64,000 bases of DNA from Winogradskyella epiphytica (GTDB lineage: Bacteria > Bacteroidota > Bacteroidia > Flavobacteriales > Flavobacteriaceae). The stretch spans positions 372,001-436,000 of the forward strand of contig NZ_QJTD01000001.1 in the NCBI RefSeq assembly GCF_003217215.1, in the 5' to 3' direction. A program made the translations under genes and the position numbers. Below, piece by piece: positions 1 to 8,207 of this stretch; the first letter of the stretch is position 1, and the number at the start of each line of letters is the position of its first letter. Below the pieces are notes generated by a model. That model did no database searches. It was not told the origin of the DNA and worked only from the letters and a program-made list of their open reading frames with translations.

Positions 1-1
1 G

Positions 2-100
2 CTACACATAGAATTGGTTGTAGAATCCCTTAAGAACATTGAATACCTATGGCATCAAAAAATAGATACAGGAAAACGATTAGTGATTTCTATGGCCTAA
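2..100 (+). CDS. C-terminal tail of an unidentified gene (partial)
   Basis: An open frame runs in from the left edge and ends in TAA at 98-100, encoding 32 residues that end GKRLVISMA. Too little is present to recognise a family. It converges on the next gene and a strong hairpin lies between them, as expected for a real gene end. It belongs to the chromosomal flank, outside the element. Confidence 0.5.
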   Translation, partial: LHIELVVESLKNIEYLWHQKIDTGKRLVISMA

Positions 101-173
101 GCCACATTATGTAGAATCATTTCTTTTAAAACTATGAAGAAGTTTTATAAGATCATTTCCACTTCATAAAAAT

Positions 174-226
174 AACAGTGACTATTTTCAATATCAACTT
201 TATATTATTGAAAAATAGTCACTGTT
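174..226. terminator. Bidirectional hairpin terminator between convergent genes
   Basis: The arms AACAGTGACTATTTT-CAAT (from 174) and its complement (to 226) form a stem of about 19 pairs with one bulged base and an AT-rich loop. It lies between the convergent gene ends at 100 and 268, so it can serve both. Confidence 0.7.
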
Positions 227-267
227 TAATAATTCTTATAAATCAAACCACTTATTATAAGTGACGA

Positions 268-585
268 TTACAGCTTATCATAGCCCTTAAACTTCGGGCT
301 AACGATACGTTTCCATTCCGGGTGTTTTTTGATATATGCAAAAACATAAGGACAAAAAGGTAGAAGTACAATATTATGATCATCAAGATAATTTAAGGTT
401 TTCTCTACCACTGCACTTGCAGCTCCTTTTCCTGCTAATTCTGGGTCGGTTTCAGTATGAACTAATGCTATTTGGTCACCAAATTCGCCATAATTTATGA
501 AGGCGAAATGACCATCAATCTCAATTTCGAAACGTTTTTTTTCTTCGTTTTTTACTAAAGGGATATCAATATATTCTGCTTTCAT
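268..585 (-). CDS. Small GNAT-type N-acetyltransferase
   Basis: This 105-residue protein matches the short acetyltransferase family typified by YjdJ (Acetyltransf_CG). Residues about 43-64 read HTETDPELAGKGAASA, the acetyl-CoA-binding P-loop region with its G-x-G/A signature. About residues 76-90 read PFCPYVFAYIKKHPE, the second hallmark block, with a cysteine and a histidine. The length is normal for the family. The substrate is unknown, and these proteins often act on a small amine or on nothing identified. The gene is monocistronic in the chromosomal flank and its promoter should lie in 586-700. Confidence 0.85.
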   Translation of the reverse strand: MKAEYIDIPLVKNEEKKRFEIEIDGHFAFINYGEFGDQIALVHTETDPELAGKGAASAVVEKTLNYLDDHNIVLLPFCPYVFAYIKKHPEWKRIVSPKFKGYDKL

Positions 586-906
586 TTTATATATTTTTTA
601 ATTTGTTCCTGGATTCTACTCTTCGTTTAAGTGACAATACTGTCAAAATAATTCAGTCCTATCTATTTTTGTGAACATTGAACTTTTATACGGCTAGCTC
701 ACAACTCACATCTTGTATTTTCAGCATAGTGGTATAGATAAATATAAAGGTAAAACTTTTATAGCATCTCGCTGAAACATTTACATAATATTATAATATT
801 CTGACTATTTAGTGAATCGTATATTTAAATCCTTTGTCAGACTATTTCACAATTAAATGAATCAAGGTCATATATTTCAAAATCACCTCTACTATTTAAC
901 CCAAAT
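586..906. other. Intergenic gap upstream of the GNAT gene
   Basis: This AT-rich stretch has no convincing open frame on either strand. It must hold the leftward promoter of the GNAT gene, but I cannot place a clear TAnnTTTG element. Nothing else is recognisable before the hairpin at 907. Confidence 0.4.
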
Positions 907-941
907 AAAAAATGGGCTAATCTTTCGATTAGCCCATTTTT
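907..941 (-). terminator. Terminator of the interrupted tRNA-Leu gene
   Basis: The arms AAAAAATGGGCTAATC (907-922) and GATTAGCCCATTTTT (927-941) form a perfect stem around a 4-base loop. On the minus strand the stem is followed by a T-rich run. It sits directly after the 3' end of the tRNA-Leu 3' half and was presumably its native rho-independent terminator. Confidence 0.8.
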
Positions 942-950
942 AAAGGGTTG

Positions 951-1008
951 TACAGGTGGGGAGACTCGAACTCCCACACCTCGCGGCACTAGATCCTAAG
1001 TCTAGCGT
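951..1008 (-). pseudogene. tRNA-Leu(UAG) 3' half, cut off by the element
   Basis: Read on the minus strand, this segment holds the anticodon stem-loop (CTAGA-CTTAGGA-TCTAG), a long variable arm, a T arm (GTTCGAGTC) and the acceptor strand CACCTGT plus discriminator A. The 5' half is missing and is found 61 kb away at 62163-62202. There the strand GCAGGTG pairs with CACCTGT over all seven positions, counting one G-U pair. The two halves are therefore one tRNA gene split by integration at the anticodon arm. Confidence 0.85.
993..1008. repeat. attL core, 16-bp direct repeat
   Basis: ATCCTAAGTCTAGCGT is identical to 62163-62178. It covers the anticodon loop and the 5' side of the anticodon stem of tRNA-Leu(UAG), a classic crossover site for tyrosine recombinases. 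Confidence 0.85.
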
Positions 1009-1105
1009 ATATTGCACCAAATTGAAACAAAGTCATTCATTTTCAATTGATTATACGATTCTACATTTTCTTTAATATCATCTAATATCAATTGATTTCA
1101 ACATT

Positions 1106-1127
1106 TGTTGTACCTATGTTGTACCTG
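1106..1127 (+). repeat. Double TGTTGTACC motif, copy 1 (probable integrase arm site)
   Basis: Two TGTTGTACC units are separated by TA and followed by TG. The same 22-bp unit recurs at 1191-1212 and 61966-61987, always in the same orientation and within about 200 bp of an element end. That placement is typical of arm-type sites bound by the N-terminal domain of tyrosine integrases, or of accessory excision sites. Confidence 0.7.
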
Positions 1128-1190
1128 AAAAGAACAATAATTTCGTATCTTTATGGTGTACTTAGGTAAAGGAATACATTCAAAATGGAA

Positions 1191-1212
1191 TGTTGTACCT
1201 ATGTTGTACCTG
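1191..1212 (+). repeat. Double TGTTGTACC motif, copy 2, upstream of the integrase
   Basis: This is identical over 22 bp to the copies at 1106 and 61966. It ends 31 bp before the integrase start codon, so integrase binding here could also repress its own gene. Confidence 0.7.
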
Positions 1213-1243
1213 ATTTGACTTTCGTACTCAAAACAGGTCAATT

Positions 1244-2458
1244 ATGTCATCAAACGCAAAGATAGTTCTACGTAAAAAACCAAACAGTAAAGGGCTTTAC
1301 CCATTAGCTGTTCGAATTACAAAAAATCGTCGTTCAACATATCAATATATAGGTCATTATATTGACATAGAGGATTGGGACGAAAAAAATATTCGAGTAA
1401 GAAAGTCTAATTCAAATGCTGATAGTTTAAACAAGTTGCTATCACAGGAACTCTCGAACGCCAATAAAGCACTTATTGACTTACAATCCGAGCATAAAGA
1501 TGCATCTGCCAACCAAATCAAAAAAGAGATATATGCCTCGGGAAACTCTGCTACCTTTTTTGAACTAGCACAAGAGCATCTGGACGAATTGGAAATCGCC
1601 GAAAAATTAAACCGCTTATCTACGGATAGTGCTTTGGTTAGCTATATCATAAAGTTTAATAAATCAAAACAGTTGGCTTTTCAGGAAATTAACGAACGCT
1701 TCCTAAAAAAGCTGATGATATATTTGAAAGCCAAACACGAACTTTCAGAAACATCAGTAATGAACATCTTAGTCCTCATTAGGTTGTTGTTCAACAGAGC
1801 TATTAAGCTCAAAATAGTTAGTAGGGAATTATATCCTTTTGGTGGTGACAAGATTAAAATTAAGTTTCCAGAAACAAGCAAAGTCGGGTTGAATATTATT
1901 GAAGTAAGAGCCATAGAAGCTCTTGAGAATTTAACTTTGAGTGAAATACACACTCGAAATGTCTGGCTCTTTAGTTTTAATTTTGCCGGAATGCGAGTTA
2001 CCGATGTATTGTGGACAAAGTGGTCTGACATATACGACAAAAGGTTGCATTATAGAATGAACAAAAACTCAAAATTACTATCATTAAAAATTCCAGATAA
2101 GGTTTTCAAAATTTTAGATTATTACAAAGAAGACAAAAGATATGCAACCGATTTTGTTTTTCCCGAATTGAAAAAAGCGAATCTCGATGATGCAAAAGAT
2201 GTCTATAACAAGAGAAAGACAGCTACCAAGAAATTTAATGACAACTTAAAATCTATAGCTAAAAAGGCGAAAATTGATAAGAAAATTACAATGCATATTG
2301 CGAGGCATACCTTTGGCAATATTACTGGTGATACCATCCATCCCTTTATGCTGCAAAAATTGTATCGTCATAGCGATTTAAAAACCACATTGAACTATCA
2401 AGCTAATTTTATTCACAAAGAAGCAGATGATGCTTTGGATAGTGTGGTAAATTTTTGA
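1244..2458 (+). CDS. int: Tyrosine recombinase (site-specific integrase)
   Basis: This 404-residue phage-integrase-family protein should catalyse integration and excision of the element at tRNA-Leu. An N-terminal arm-binding domain (about 1-95) and a SAM-like core-binding domain (about 100-205) precede the catalytic domain. Catalytic residues are visible: R251 (AGMRVTD), H351 and R354 (HIARH), H376 (YRHSD) and nucleophile Y385 (TTLNYQ). Length and layout are normal for Bacteroidota integrases. It lies 235 bp inside attL and reads into the element. Two double TGTTGTACC repeats lie upstream. I see no adjacent excisionase gene. Confidence 0.95.
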   Translation: MSSNAKIVLRKKPNSKGLYPLAVRITKNRRSTYQYIGHYIDIEDWDEKNIRVRKSNSNADSLNKLLSQELSNANKALIDLQSEHKDASANQIKKEIYASGNSATFFELAQEHLDELEIAEKLNRLSTDSALVSYIIKFNKSKQLAFQEINERFLKKLMIYLKAKHELSETSVMNILVLIRLLFNRAIKLKIVSRELYPFGGDKIKIKFPETSKVGLNIIEVRAIEALENLTLSEIHTRNVWLFSFNFAGMRVTDVLWTKWSDIYDKRLHYRMNKNSKLLSLKIPDKVFKILDYYKEDKRYATDFVFPELKKANLDDAKDVYNKRKTATKKFNDNLKSIAKKAKIDKKITMHIARHTFGNITGDTIHPFMLQKLYRHSDLKTTLNYQANFIHKEADDALDSVVNF

Positions 2459-2510
2459 ACTATTATCAGCCATCTGCAAATATTTTAAAGTCATATTTCA
2501 ACATATTCAA

Positions 2511-3455
2511 TTGCCATTCCCTTACCTTTACCAACATAATTTTATGTTTATGGTGTTAAAGGTTAAATGGACTGAATTTAAAAGTAGTCTTGAAAATTTT
2601 CAGTCCGAAGGAAATGCGCTTATTAAAAAATATAAAGCAGCAAGAACTGAGGATTTATTAAATGAATTGAAAGAGGAAAAACAATCGTGGGAAAGCGATG
2701 TAATCAGTTATGTAAAGGCTTCTTTTGACCCTGAACACACCAATTTTGCATACGAGTTTAAGGCTCAACAAGGATATAATTTCGGAATGAAATTAGGTAT
2801 CGACCAAAGAGTCAAAAACACTATTCAAACCATTAAAGATGAAATTAATGGGCTTGATTACTATTTAAAAATATTATTCATTTCAGATGCTATTGTGCGA
2901 GCTGATGACATTGATTTAGAAGAGCGTAAAAACCTTGATACCGAAGGCATTCTTGATCTTATACTTTCTAAACTATATGAACTGTATAATGATGGGAAAT
3001 ACTATTCTATTAAGTGGATTCTTGAAGGTAACGGCCTAAAGTTAGGTGGGCGTAGCGAAGATTGGGACTATGGTAGAATGCTTGAAGAACGAGGCCTTAT
3101 TGAGACTATGAATGGTCGTGAGGTAAATGCCAAACTAAAACTTGAGGGAAAGTATGCCATTGAACAAGCCAGAAAATCCCAAGTGCCCGACTACTCAAAA
3201 ATTAGCGATTCTGATGAAGAATTAAAAACACTTCTCAAAGAGGTACTTGCCGAAGTTAAAAGATCAGGATATGGTCAGCAAATCATCTTCGATGAGTTTG
3301 ATGAGCTGCGCAAAGACATTCCGCATCTTAGCAAAAAATCGTTTGGTCAGTTATTAAAATCAAAACTTGGCGATTTGGTCGCAGCCAAAGCCATTGACAA
3401 AGCTATCGCCAGCGACATATTCAAACAATTTACTAACCAAATATTTCCATTTTAA
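2511..3455 (+). CDS. Uncharacterised helical protein, first gene of a two-gene cassette
   Basis: I do not recognise this 314-residue protein. It looks largely helical and charged, has no signal peptide or membrane segment, and its C-terminal part (about 225-314) reads like a compact helical domain. The start may be internal, at Met12 (2544) or Met14 (2550), because the first residues are unlike the rest. Only 3 bp separate its stop from the next start, so the two genes are probably co-translated. Its place beside the integrase and its nuclease-like partner suggest a defence or element-maintenance role. That role is inference. Confidence 0.7.
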   Translation: MPFPYLYQHNFMFMVLKVKWTEFKSSLENFQSEGNALIKKYKAARTEDLLNELKEEKQSWESDVISYVKASFDPEHTNFAYEFKAQQGYNFGMKLGIDQRVKNTIQTIKDEINGLDYYLKILFISDAIVRADDIDLEERKNLDTEGILDLILSKLYELYNDGKYYSIKWILEGNGLKLGGRSEDWDYGRMLEERGLIETMNGREVNAKLKLEGKYAIEQARKSQVPDYSKISDSDEELKTLLKEVLAEVKRSGYGQQIIFDEFDELRKDIPHLSKKSFGQLLKSKLGDLVAAKAIDKAIASDIFKQFTNQIFPF

Positions 3456-3458
3456 CGT

Positions 3459-4238
3459 ATGAGAATATGGGCAGGTATTAAAAATAGAATAGTTCAATTC
3501 TTCCGAAAAGAACCACCACCAGAATATGAGGTGACAGAATATGTGTTTTCGGATAGACAACCTCTTGATGGTTCTTCGACCATTTCATTTTTCGTAAACA
3601 ATCCCAAGCCAGATGTAAGTGTTACCAGAACTTTTGATAGCGAAGACCAAGCCGTTAATTGGCTTATGGAAAATCGAGATTTCAAAAAGATGTTATTTAG
3701 TAATGTATTTCCATCCGCAAATTCGGTGAAATACCAATGTGGCGTTAAAGAACCTATCACAATCCCAAACAAAATGCCAGGGGATATTGACATTCTTCTG
3801 TATGAACAAGGAAAGGAACAAAATGCGGTTGGAATAGAATGTAAAATAGTAAAAACCGAATCGCTTGAAAATCAACCACCAAAAATAAACAAGATTACAA
3901 GCGTTCAAAAAAAGGGAACTATTCAGGCAAATGGATATACCGAAATTGGATTCAACAGGGTTTATCTGCTAATCATACTATTGGATGATGGCCGGCATTA
4001 CAAAAACCCCAATGTTATGTTCAGAACTACACCTTTTAAATGGTTGAAAGAATTGTATGGTTTTGACTGGCAAACCCGAATGAGTGATGATATTGGAATT
4101 ATTTACGTTCACATAAATCAATTTACTACTAACCATATAAATCAGACCAAAGGATTGGGATTGCATGTAGAACGTGAAGCAATACCAATTTTACAACCTG
4201 AAGAACTAACTGATAAAATCAAAAAACTGGATTCATAG
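3459..4238 (+). CDS. PD-(D/E)xK nuclease-like protein, second gene of the cassette
   Basis: This 259-residue protein has no family I can name. About residues 107-129 fit a PD-(D/E)xK nuclease core. PGDIDILLY gives D109 and D111, and after a gap of about 15 residues GIECKIVK gives E127 and K129. That is the D-x(n)-E-x-K pattern of restriction-like folds, following a hydrophobic strand. No signal peptide is seen. It probably cuts nucleic acid, with the gene at 2511 as specificity or control partner. A structural comparison would be the deciding evidence. Confidence 0.65.
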   Translation: MRIWAGIKNRIVQFFRKEPPPEYEVTEYVFSDRQPLDGSSTISFFVNNPKPDVSVTRTFDSEDQAVNWLMENRDFKKMLFSNVFPSANSVKYQCGVKEPITIPNKMPGDIDILLYEQGKEQNAVGIECKIVKTESLENQPPKINKITSVQKKGTIQANGYTEIGFNRVYLLIILLDDGRHYKNPNVMFRTTPFKWLKELYGFDWQTRMSDDIGIIYVHINQFTTNHINQTKGLGLHVEREAIPILQPEELTDKIKKLDS

Positions 4239-4244
4239 GATAAT

Positions 4245-4337
4245 TTGAAACGTAAAGGAACTTGCAGGATATGCGGAAATCATAGTAAACTAACGTTTGA
4301 GCACGTTACACGAGAGTGTAAACTGAACTCTCTATAG
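4245..4337 (+). pseudogene. N-terminal fragment of an HNH-type endonuclease gene
   Basis: From a TTG at 4245, 30 codons read on to a TAG at 4337. Residues TCRICGNHSKLTFEHV match the start of small HNH nucleases, whose CxxCG zinc knuckle is followed by LTFEHV carrying the first catalytic histidine. Reading then passes into unrelated sequence and stops. The remainder of such a protein (usually over 150 residues) is absent. It lies just behind the PD-(D/E)xK cassette. This looks like a remnant truncated when the leftward metal block was joined on. Confidence 0.45.
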
Positions 4338-4355
4338 TTTGCCTGATTCATTTTC

Positions 4356-5129
4356 TCAAGTGCTCGGTTCTTGCCTAAAACATTCCACCAACATCCCATA
4401 AAGTTCTGGATGTTTTCTTTTTAGTAAATCCGCTCGTTCAAAAAAATACTCTGAAGCAACCGCAAAGAATTCAGCTTGATTTGTTCCACCATATTTACGA
4501 ATATCTGAATGGTTATCGTTAATCGCTTCCATTTCTTTATGGATTAAGTTTAACCAAGGTATGGCATATTGATGTTCCATTAGCCGCTCTGGCACACCGT
4601 CTGTTCTATCGTCCAACTTATCTATAAGGTGCACAAATTCGTGTATGCCAGTATTGCTTTTATCGGTTGTATTTTTAAAGCCGTGGTACAATGCTTTCTT
4701 GGAAAGTATCATCTGTTTCTCGAACCTTCCATTTCCAACTATTCCACCAATATTCCGTGAGTTATCCTTACTGCTAAATTGCATATCCTCATTAAAATTA
4801 TCAGGATATAAAAGGATGCCACTTAAATTTGTGTAGTGCCATTCCTTGAAGCCAAAAACTGGAATGACGGCACTTGCTGCAATTAAAACCTTATCCAACT
4901 CTTCCAGTTCAAACTGCACAGCATCGATATAGACCTCACTTAAAAATAGCATCATTTTTTGCTGAAAAATTAGCTGTGCGTCTTTTGATAGATTTCTATA
5001 AAACAGCACATTATCCGTCAATAATTTATGCCAATGTTCTGGAAATGGCTTTACACTATGACGTTTTGCTTTTCTATAAAAATGAACAGCAAAAAGAACA
5101 ATCACAACCGAAATAAAAATATAAGCCAT
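4356..5129 (-). CDS. mtfA: MtfA-family zinc metallopeptidase (M90)
   Basis: This 257-residue protein has one N-terminal membrane segment (about residues 3-18) and an MtfA/peptidase M90 domain. HEFVH at 163-167 supplies two zinc ligands and the catalytic glutamate, and the downstream E220 region (AEFFAVASEYFF) supplies the third ligand. In enterobacteria MtfA is a peptidase linked to sugar-transport control through Mlc. In Bacteroidota its target is unknown. It is the last gene of the leftward CopA operon, 12 bp after the CopZ-like gene, so a role in metal stress is possible. Confidence 0.85.
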   Translation of the reverse strand: MAYIFISVVIVLFAVHFYRKAKRHSVKPFPEHWHKLLTDNVLFYRNLSKDAQLIFQQKMMLFLSEVYIDAVQFELEELDKVLIAASAVIPVFGFKEWHYTNLSGILLYPDNFNEDMQFSSKDNSRNIGGIVGNGRFEKQMILSKKALYHGFKNTTDKSNTGIHEFVHLIDKLDDRTDGVPERLMEHQYAIPWLNLIHKEMEAINDNHSDIRKYGGTNQAEFFAVASEYFFERADLLKRKHPELYGMLVECFRQEPST

Positions 5130-5141
5130 ATTAAAAACGTA

Positions 5142-5354
5142 TTAATCTACAGGTTCGGCCTTAAATCCCACTTTTTGCAAAGTCGCCTTTACATCTTCTT
5201 CGGTTACACCATCGCTTTCAATGGTTAGGATTTTATCAGGATTAGAGGTATCTACTTCCCAACTTTCTACACCTTCTTGTTTGTTTAAAAAAGGGGTGAC
5301 TTTTGATACGCACCCACCACAATTGATATTTGTTTTAAATTTTAAAGTTTTCAT
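5142..5354 (-). CDS. copZ: CopZ-like heavy-metal-associated (HMA) protein
   Basis: This 70-residue single HMA domain has the ferredoxin-like pattern of copper chaperones. The metal site reads NCGGC (two Cys, about residues 12-15) instead of the usual MxCxxC, so the Met before the first Cys is replaced. It lies 20 bp after the CopA-type ATPase gene and would deliver Cu(I) to it or to its HMA domain. A close variant with GISCGGC occurs at 40738-40956. Confidence 0.85.
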   Translation of the reverse strand: MKTLKFKTNINCGGCVSKVTPFLNKQEGVESWEVDTSNPDKILTIESDGVTEEDVKATLQKVGFKAEPVD

Positions 5355-5374
5355 AGTATTGAATTTATTTATTA

Positions 5375-7633
5375 TTAAAGTTTTACTCGTTTAAGTCTTA
5401 AGCTATTTGCAACTACGGATACACTACTGAATGCCATTGCTGCACCTGCAATCATCGGATCCAACAAAAACCCATTTACAGGATAAAGAACTCCCGCTGC
5501 AATTGGAATGCCAATAATGTTGTAAATAAATGCCCAGAATAAGTTCTGACGTATGCCCAACACGGTTCTTTTTGATAGTTCCAATGCTTTTGGGATAGAT
5601 TGTAAATCTGATGTTATCAAGGTCATTTTTGCTACATCCATTGCGATATCCGAACCTTTGCCCATAGCAATACTCACATTGGCTTGCGCCAGGGCGTGCG
5701 AATCGTTGATACCATCGCCCACCATTGCTACTATCTTTCCGTCCGCCTGTAATTTTTCGACAAAAGCCGCTTTGTCCGAAGGCATCACTTCTCCTTGGTA
5801 ATTTGTTATTCCTACTTGTTTTGCGACAGCAGATGCGGTTTTATTGTTATCTCCAGTAAGCATATAGACCTCAATGCCTCGTTCTTGAAGTGTTGCTATG
5901 GCCATTTTTGAAGTTTCCTTAATCTTGTCTGCAATGGCGAGTATCGCCAGCACTTGTTTTTCATTGCCAAAGAAAATGACGGTTTTCGCTTGCTCTTCGA
6001 GACTTTCTGCTGTTTGCATCAAGGAAGCATCGATTTGAATATTTTTCTCAAGCATTAGTTTATGGTTTCCAACATAGTATGGTGAACCATTTTCTGTTTG
6101 AGCTTTCACACCTTTTCCTGTAATACTTTCAAAAGAAGCAATTTCAGCTTTTTCAATATTTTCATCTTTTAAGTGATTGACTACAGCTTCCGCCAAAGGG
6201 TGTTCTGATTGTGCTTCAATAGCTAGAAGAACTTTTTTGTATTCGTTGATATCTTCGAGTTTATCCTTCCAAAATATATCAGTTACTAAAGGTTTTCCTT
6301 CTGTAATTGTACCTGTTTTATCAAGAATGACAGCATTCACTTTATGACCGAGTTCTAAACTTTCGGCATCCTTTATAAGGATATTATTTTCTGCGCCTTT
6401 ACCAATTCCCACCATAATGGCGGTAGGTGTTGCCAAACCCAAGGCACAGGGGCAAGCGATAACCAACACTGCTACAGAGGTCAATAGGGCTTGTGAAAAG
6501 GCGTTATCGCCTCCTACTAACATCCAGACGATGAAGGTGACAATGGAAATACCCAATACCACCGGAACAAAAATACCTGCAATCTTATCGACCAGTTTTT
6601 GAACGGGTGCCTTACTCCCTTGCGCTTGCTGAACCATTTTAATGATTTGGGAAAGCAGGGTTTCTCCACCTACTTTTTCAGCGGTAAATTGAAAACTTCC
6701 TTTTTGATTAACGGTACCAGCGAATACCTTTTCCCCTTGGGATTTCTGAACTGGAACGGGTTCTCCAGTAATCATACTTTCATCTACATATGAGCTTCCC
6801 TTGGAAACTTCGCCATCCACGGGAATCTTTTCTCCGGGACGCACCAAAATGGTCTGACCAACCTGTACGGATGAAATAGGGATTTCCCTCTCTTCCCCAT
6901 TCTCAATAATTTTAAGGGTTTTAGGCTGAAGCCCCATTAGTTTTTTAATGGCTGAAGATGTATTTGATTTTGCCTTTTCTTCCAATAGTTTCCCCAAGGA
7001 AATAAAGGTGATAATCACGGTAGCCGCTTCGTAATATACGTGAGGCTCGATGCCACGACTTAACCAAAATTCAGGAAAAAAGGTATTGAATACACTAAAG
7101 AGGAAGGCGATTCCGGTACTCAACGCCACCAAGGTATCCATATTTGCTTTACCGTGTTTGGCCTGTTTGAAAGCATTGATAAAAAAGCTACGACCGAACC
7201 AAAATAAAACTGGAACGGTCAACACCAACGATATCCATTTTCCGGGTTCCCAAGCCATAAAGAACATTCCCAGAATAAAAATGGGCAGCGTTAAAATGGC
7301 TGACCAAATAGTGCGATTTTTTATGTCTTGATAGTGCTTTTGCTGTAGTTCTTGTTGTACTTCCGAAGGATTCTCCGCATCAATGATAATATCATAGCCA
7401 ACTTCGCGAAGTGCATTTTTAAGCTGATTAGGACTCAACTCTTTGTCGTACTCTACAAGAACAGAACTGCTCGCAAAGTTTACGCTTGCATCAAATACAC
7501 CGTCTGTGTGTTTTAACACAGATTCAACACTCGCTGCACACGATGCGCAGGTCATTCCTGTAACTGGGAATGATTCTTTTATTCCTTGCTTATGGTTTTT
7601 CTCTTTGGTTTCAAATATGTTAATTGTCTCCAT
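5375..7633 (-). CDS. copA: Cu(I)-exporting P1B-1 ATPase
   Basis: This 752-residue heavy-metal ATPase pumps Cu(I) or Ag(I) out of the cytoplasm. An N-terminal HMA domain carries GMTCASC (Cys 29 and 32). The membrane metal site is CPC (394-396). The phosphorylation site DKTGT starts at D438. The actuator motif TGEPVP, the SEHPLAEA nucleotide-domain block and [12 protein letters not shown] follow in normal order. Length is normal for one HMA domain. One oddity is [10 protein letters not shown] in place of GDGINDAPAL. It is followed by the CopZ-like and MtfA genes. Confidence 0.95.
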   Translation of the reverse strand: METINIFETKEKNHKQGIKESFPVTGMTCASCAASVESVLKHTDGVFDASVNFASSSVLVEYDKELSPNQLKNALREVGYDIIIDAENPSEVQQELQQKHYQDIKNRTIWSAILTLPIFILGMFFMAWEPGKWISLVLTVPVLFWFGRSFFINAFKQAKHGKANMDTLVALSTGIAFLFSVFNTFFPEFWLSRGIEPHVYYEAATVIITFISLGKLLEEKAKSNTSSAIKKLMGLQPKTLKIIENGEEREIPISSVQVGQTILVRPGEKIPVDGEVSKGSSYVDESMITGEPVPVQKSQGEKVFAGTVNQKGSFQFTAEKVGGETLLSQIIKMVQQAQGSKAPVQKLVDKIAGIFVPVVLGISIVTFIVWMLVGGDNAFSQALLTSVAVLVIACPCALGLATPTAIMVGIGKGAENNILIKDAESLELGHKVNAVILDKTGTITEGKPLVTDIFWKDKLEDINEYKKVLLAIEAQSEHPLAEAVVNHLKDENIEKAEIASFESITGKGVKAQTENGSPYYVGNHKLMLEKNIQIDASLMQTAESLEEQAKTVIFFGNEKQVLAILAIADKIKETSKMAIATLQERGIEVYMLTGDNNKTASAVAKQVGITNYQGEVMPSDKAAFVEKLQADGKIVAMVGDGINDSHALAQANVSIAMGKGSDIAMDVAKMTLITSDLQSIPKALELSKRTVLGIRQNLFWAFIYNIIGIPIAAGVLYPVNGFLLDPMIAGAAMAFSSVSVVANSLRLKRVKL

Positions 7634-7755
7634 AGTCCTATTCTAATTTGTACTCTGCAAATTTCAGGATTAAAAGACTTTAATGTATTATGTTATTTGC
7701 TGAATGATTTGTAGAATTTGCTGAATTCGGTTCATCTATTGCAAAAGCGTTGTAT

Positions 7756-7938
7756 CTAAACAGATATAAAATACTTTAGGAACTGTAAGAACAGTACAAA
7801 GCAGATTAACAGGATAACAACGATTAGAATACCAATCCAAATTATTTTATCTTTTTTGGTAATGCTATTTTTTACAGACGGTACTTTAGTGTTTTTTTTA
7901 TTTCGTCTATCTCGTCTATTTCGTCTATTTTCTAACAT
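7756..7938 (-). CDS. Small basic single-membrane-span protein, family copy 1
   Basis: This 60-residue protein has an Arg/Lys-rich N-terminus (RRNRRDRRNKK), then ITKKDKII, then one hydrophobic span (about 34-56). It shares this layout, and the RRNRR and I(S/T)KKDKII motifs, with small proteins at 8028-8195 and 24511-24687. Each copy sits between metal-transport genes. No family name is known to me. The basic end should face the cytoplasm. Confidence 0.65.
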   Translation of the reverse strand: MLENRRNRRDRRNKKNTKVPSVKNSITKKDKIIWIGILIVVILLICFVLFLQFLKYFISV

Positions 7939-8027
7939 AGAATATCATTTTTGCTATGAACCAACCAACCAATCAACCACTTCCACTTCATCTGCTGTAA
8001 CCCCAAAAATTATATTCTCGCAGTTAA

Positions 8028-8195
8028 TCAATGCTTATGAATATTCCCTTTTAGCACAAAATAGTATAATAGGAATGCGGTTATTACCACAAAGATTATT
8101 GCAAGAATCCCATTAAACTTATCTTTTTTTGTGATTTTGTTATTCGATGATTTACTAACCTTTTTATTTCTTTTATTTCTCTGTTTTTGATACAT
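8028..8195 (-). CDS. Small basic single-membrane-span protein, family copy 2
   Basis: This is a 55-residue open frame starting MYQKQRNKRNKK, then ITKKDKF, then a hydrophobic span (about residues 29-48), ending KGNIHKH. It lies 12 bp after the start side of the Zn/Cd-type ATPase operon flow and 89 bp before copy 1. Shared motifs with copies at 7756 and 24511 support it as a real gene despite its size. Confidence 0.6.
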   Translation of the reverse strand: MYQKQRNKRNKKVSKSSNNKITKKDKFNGILAIIFVVITAFLLYYFVLKGNIHKH

Positions 8196-8207
8196 CGTTT
8201 TTGATTA

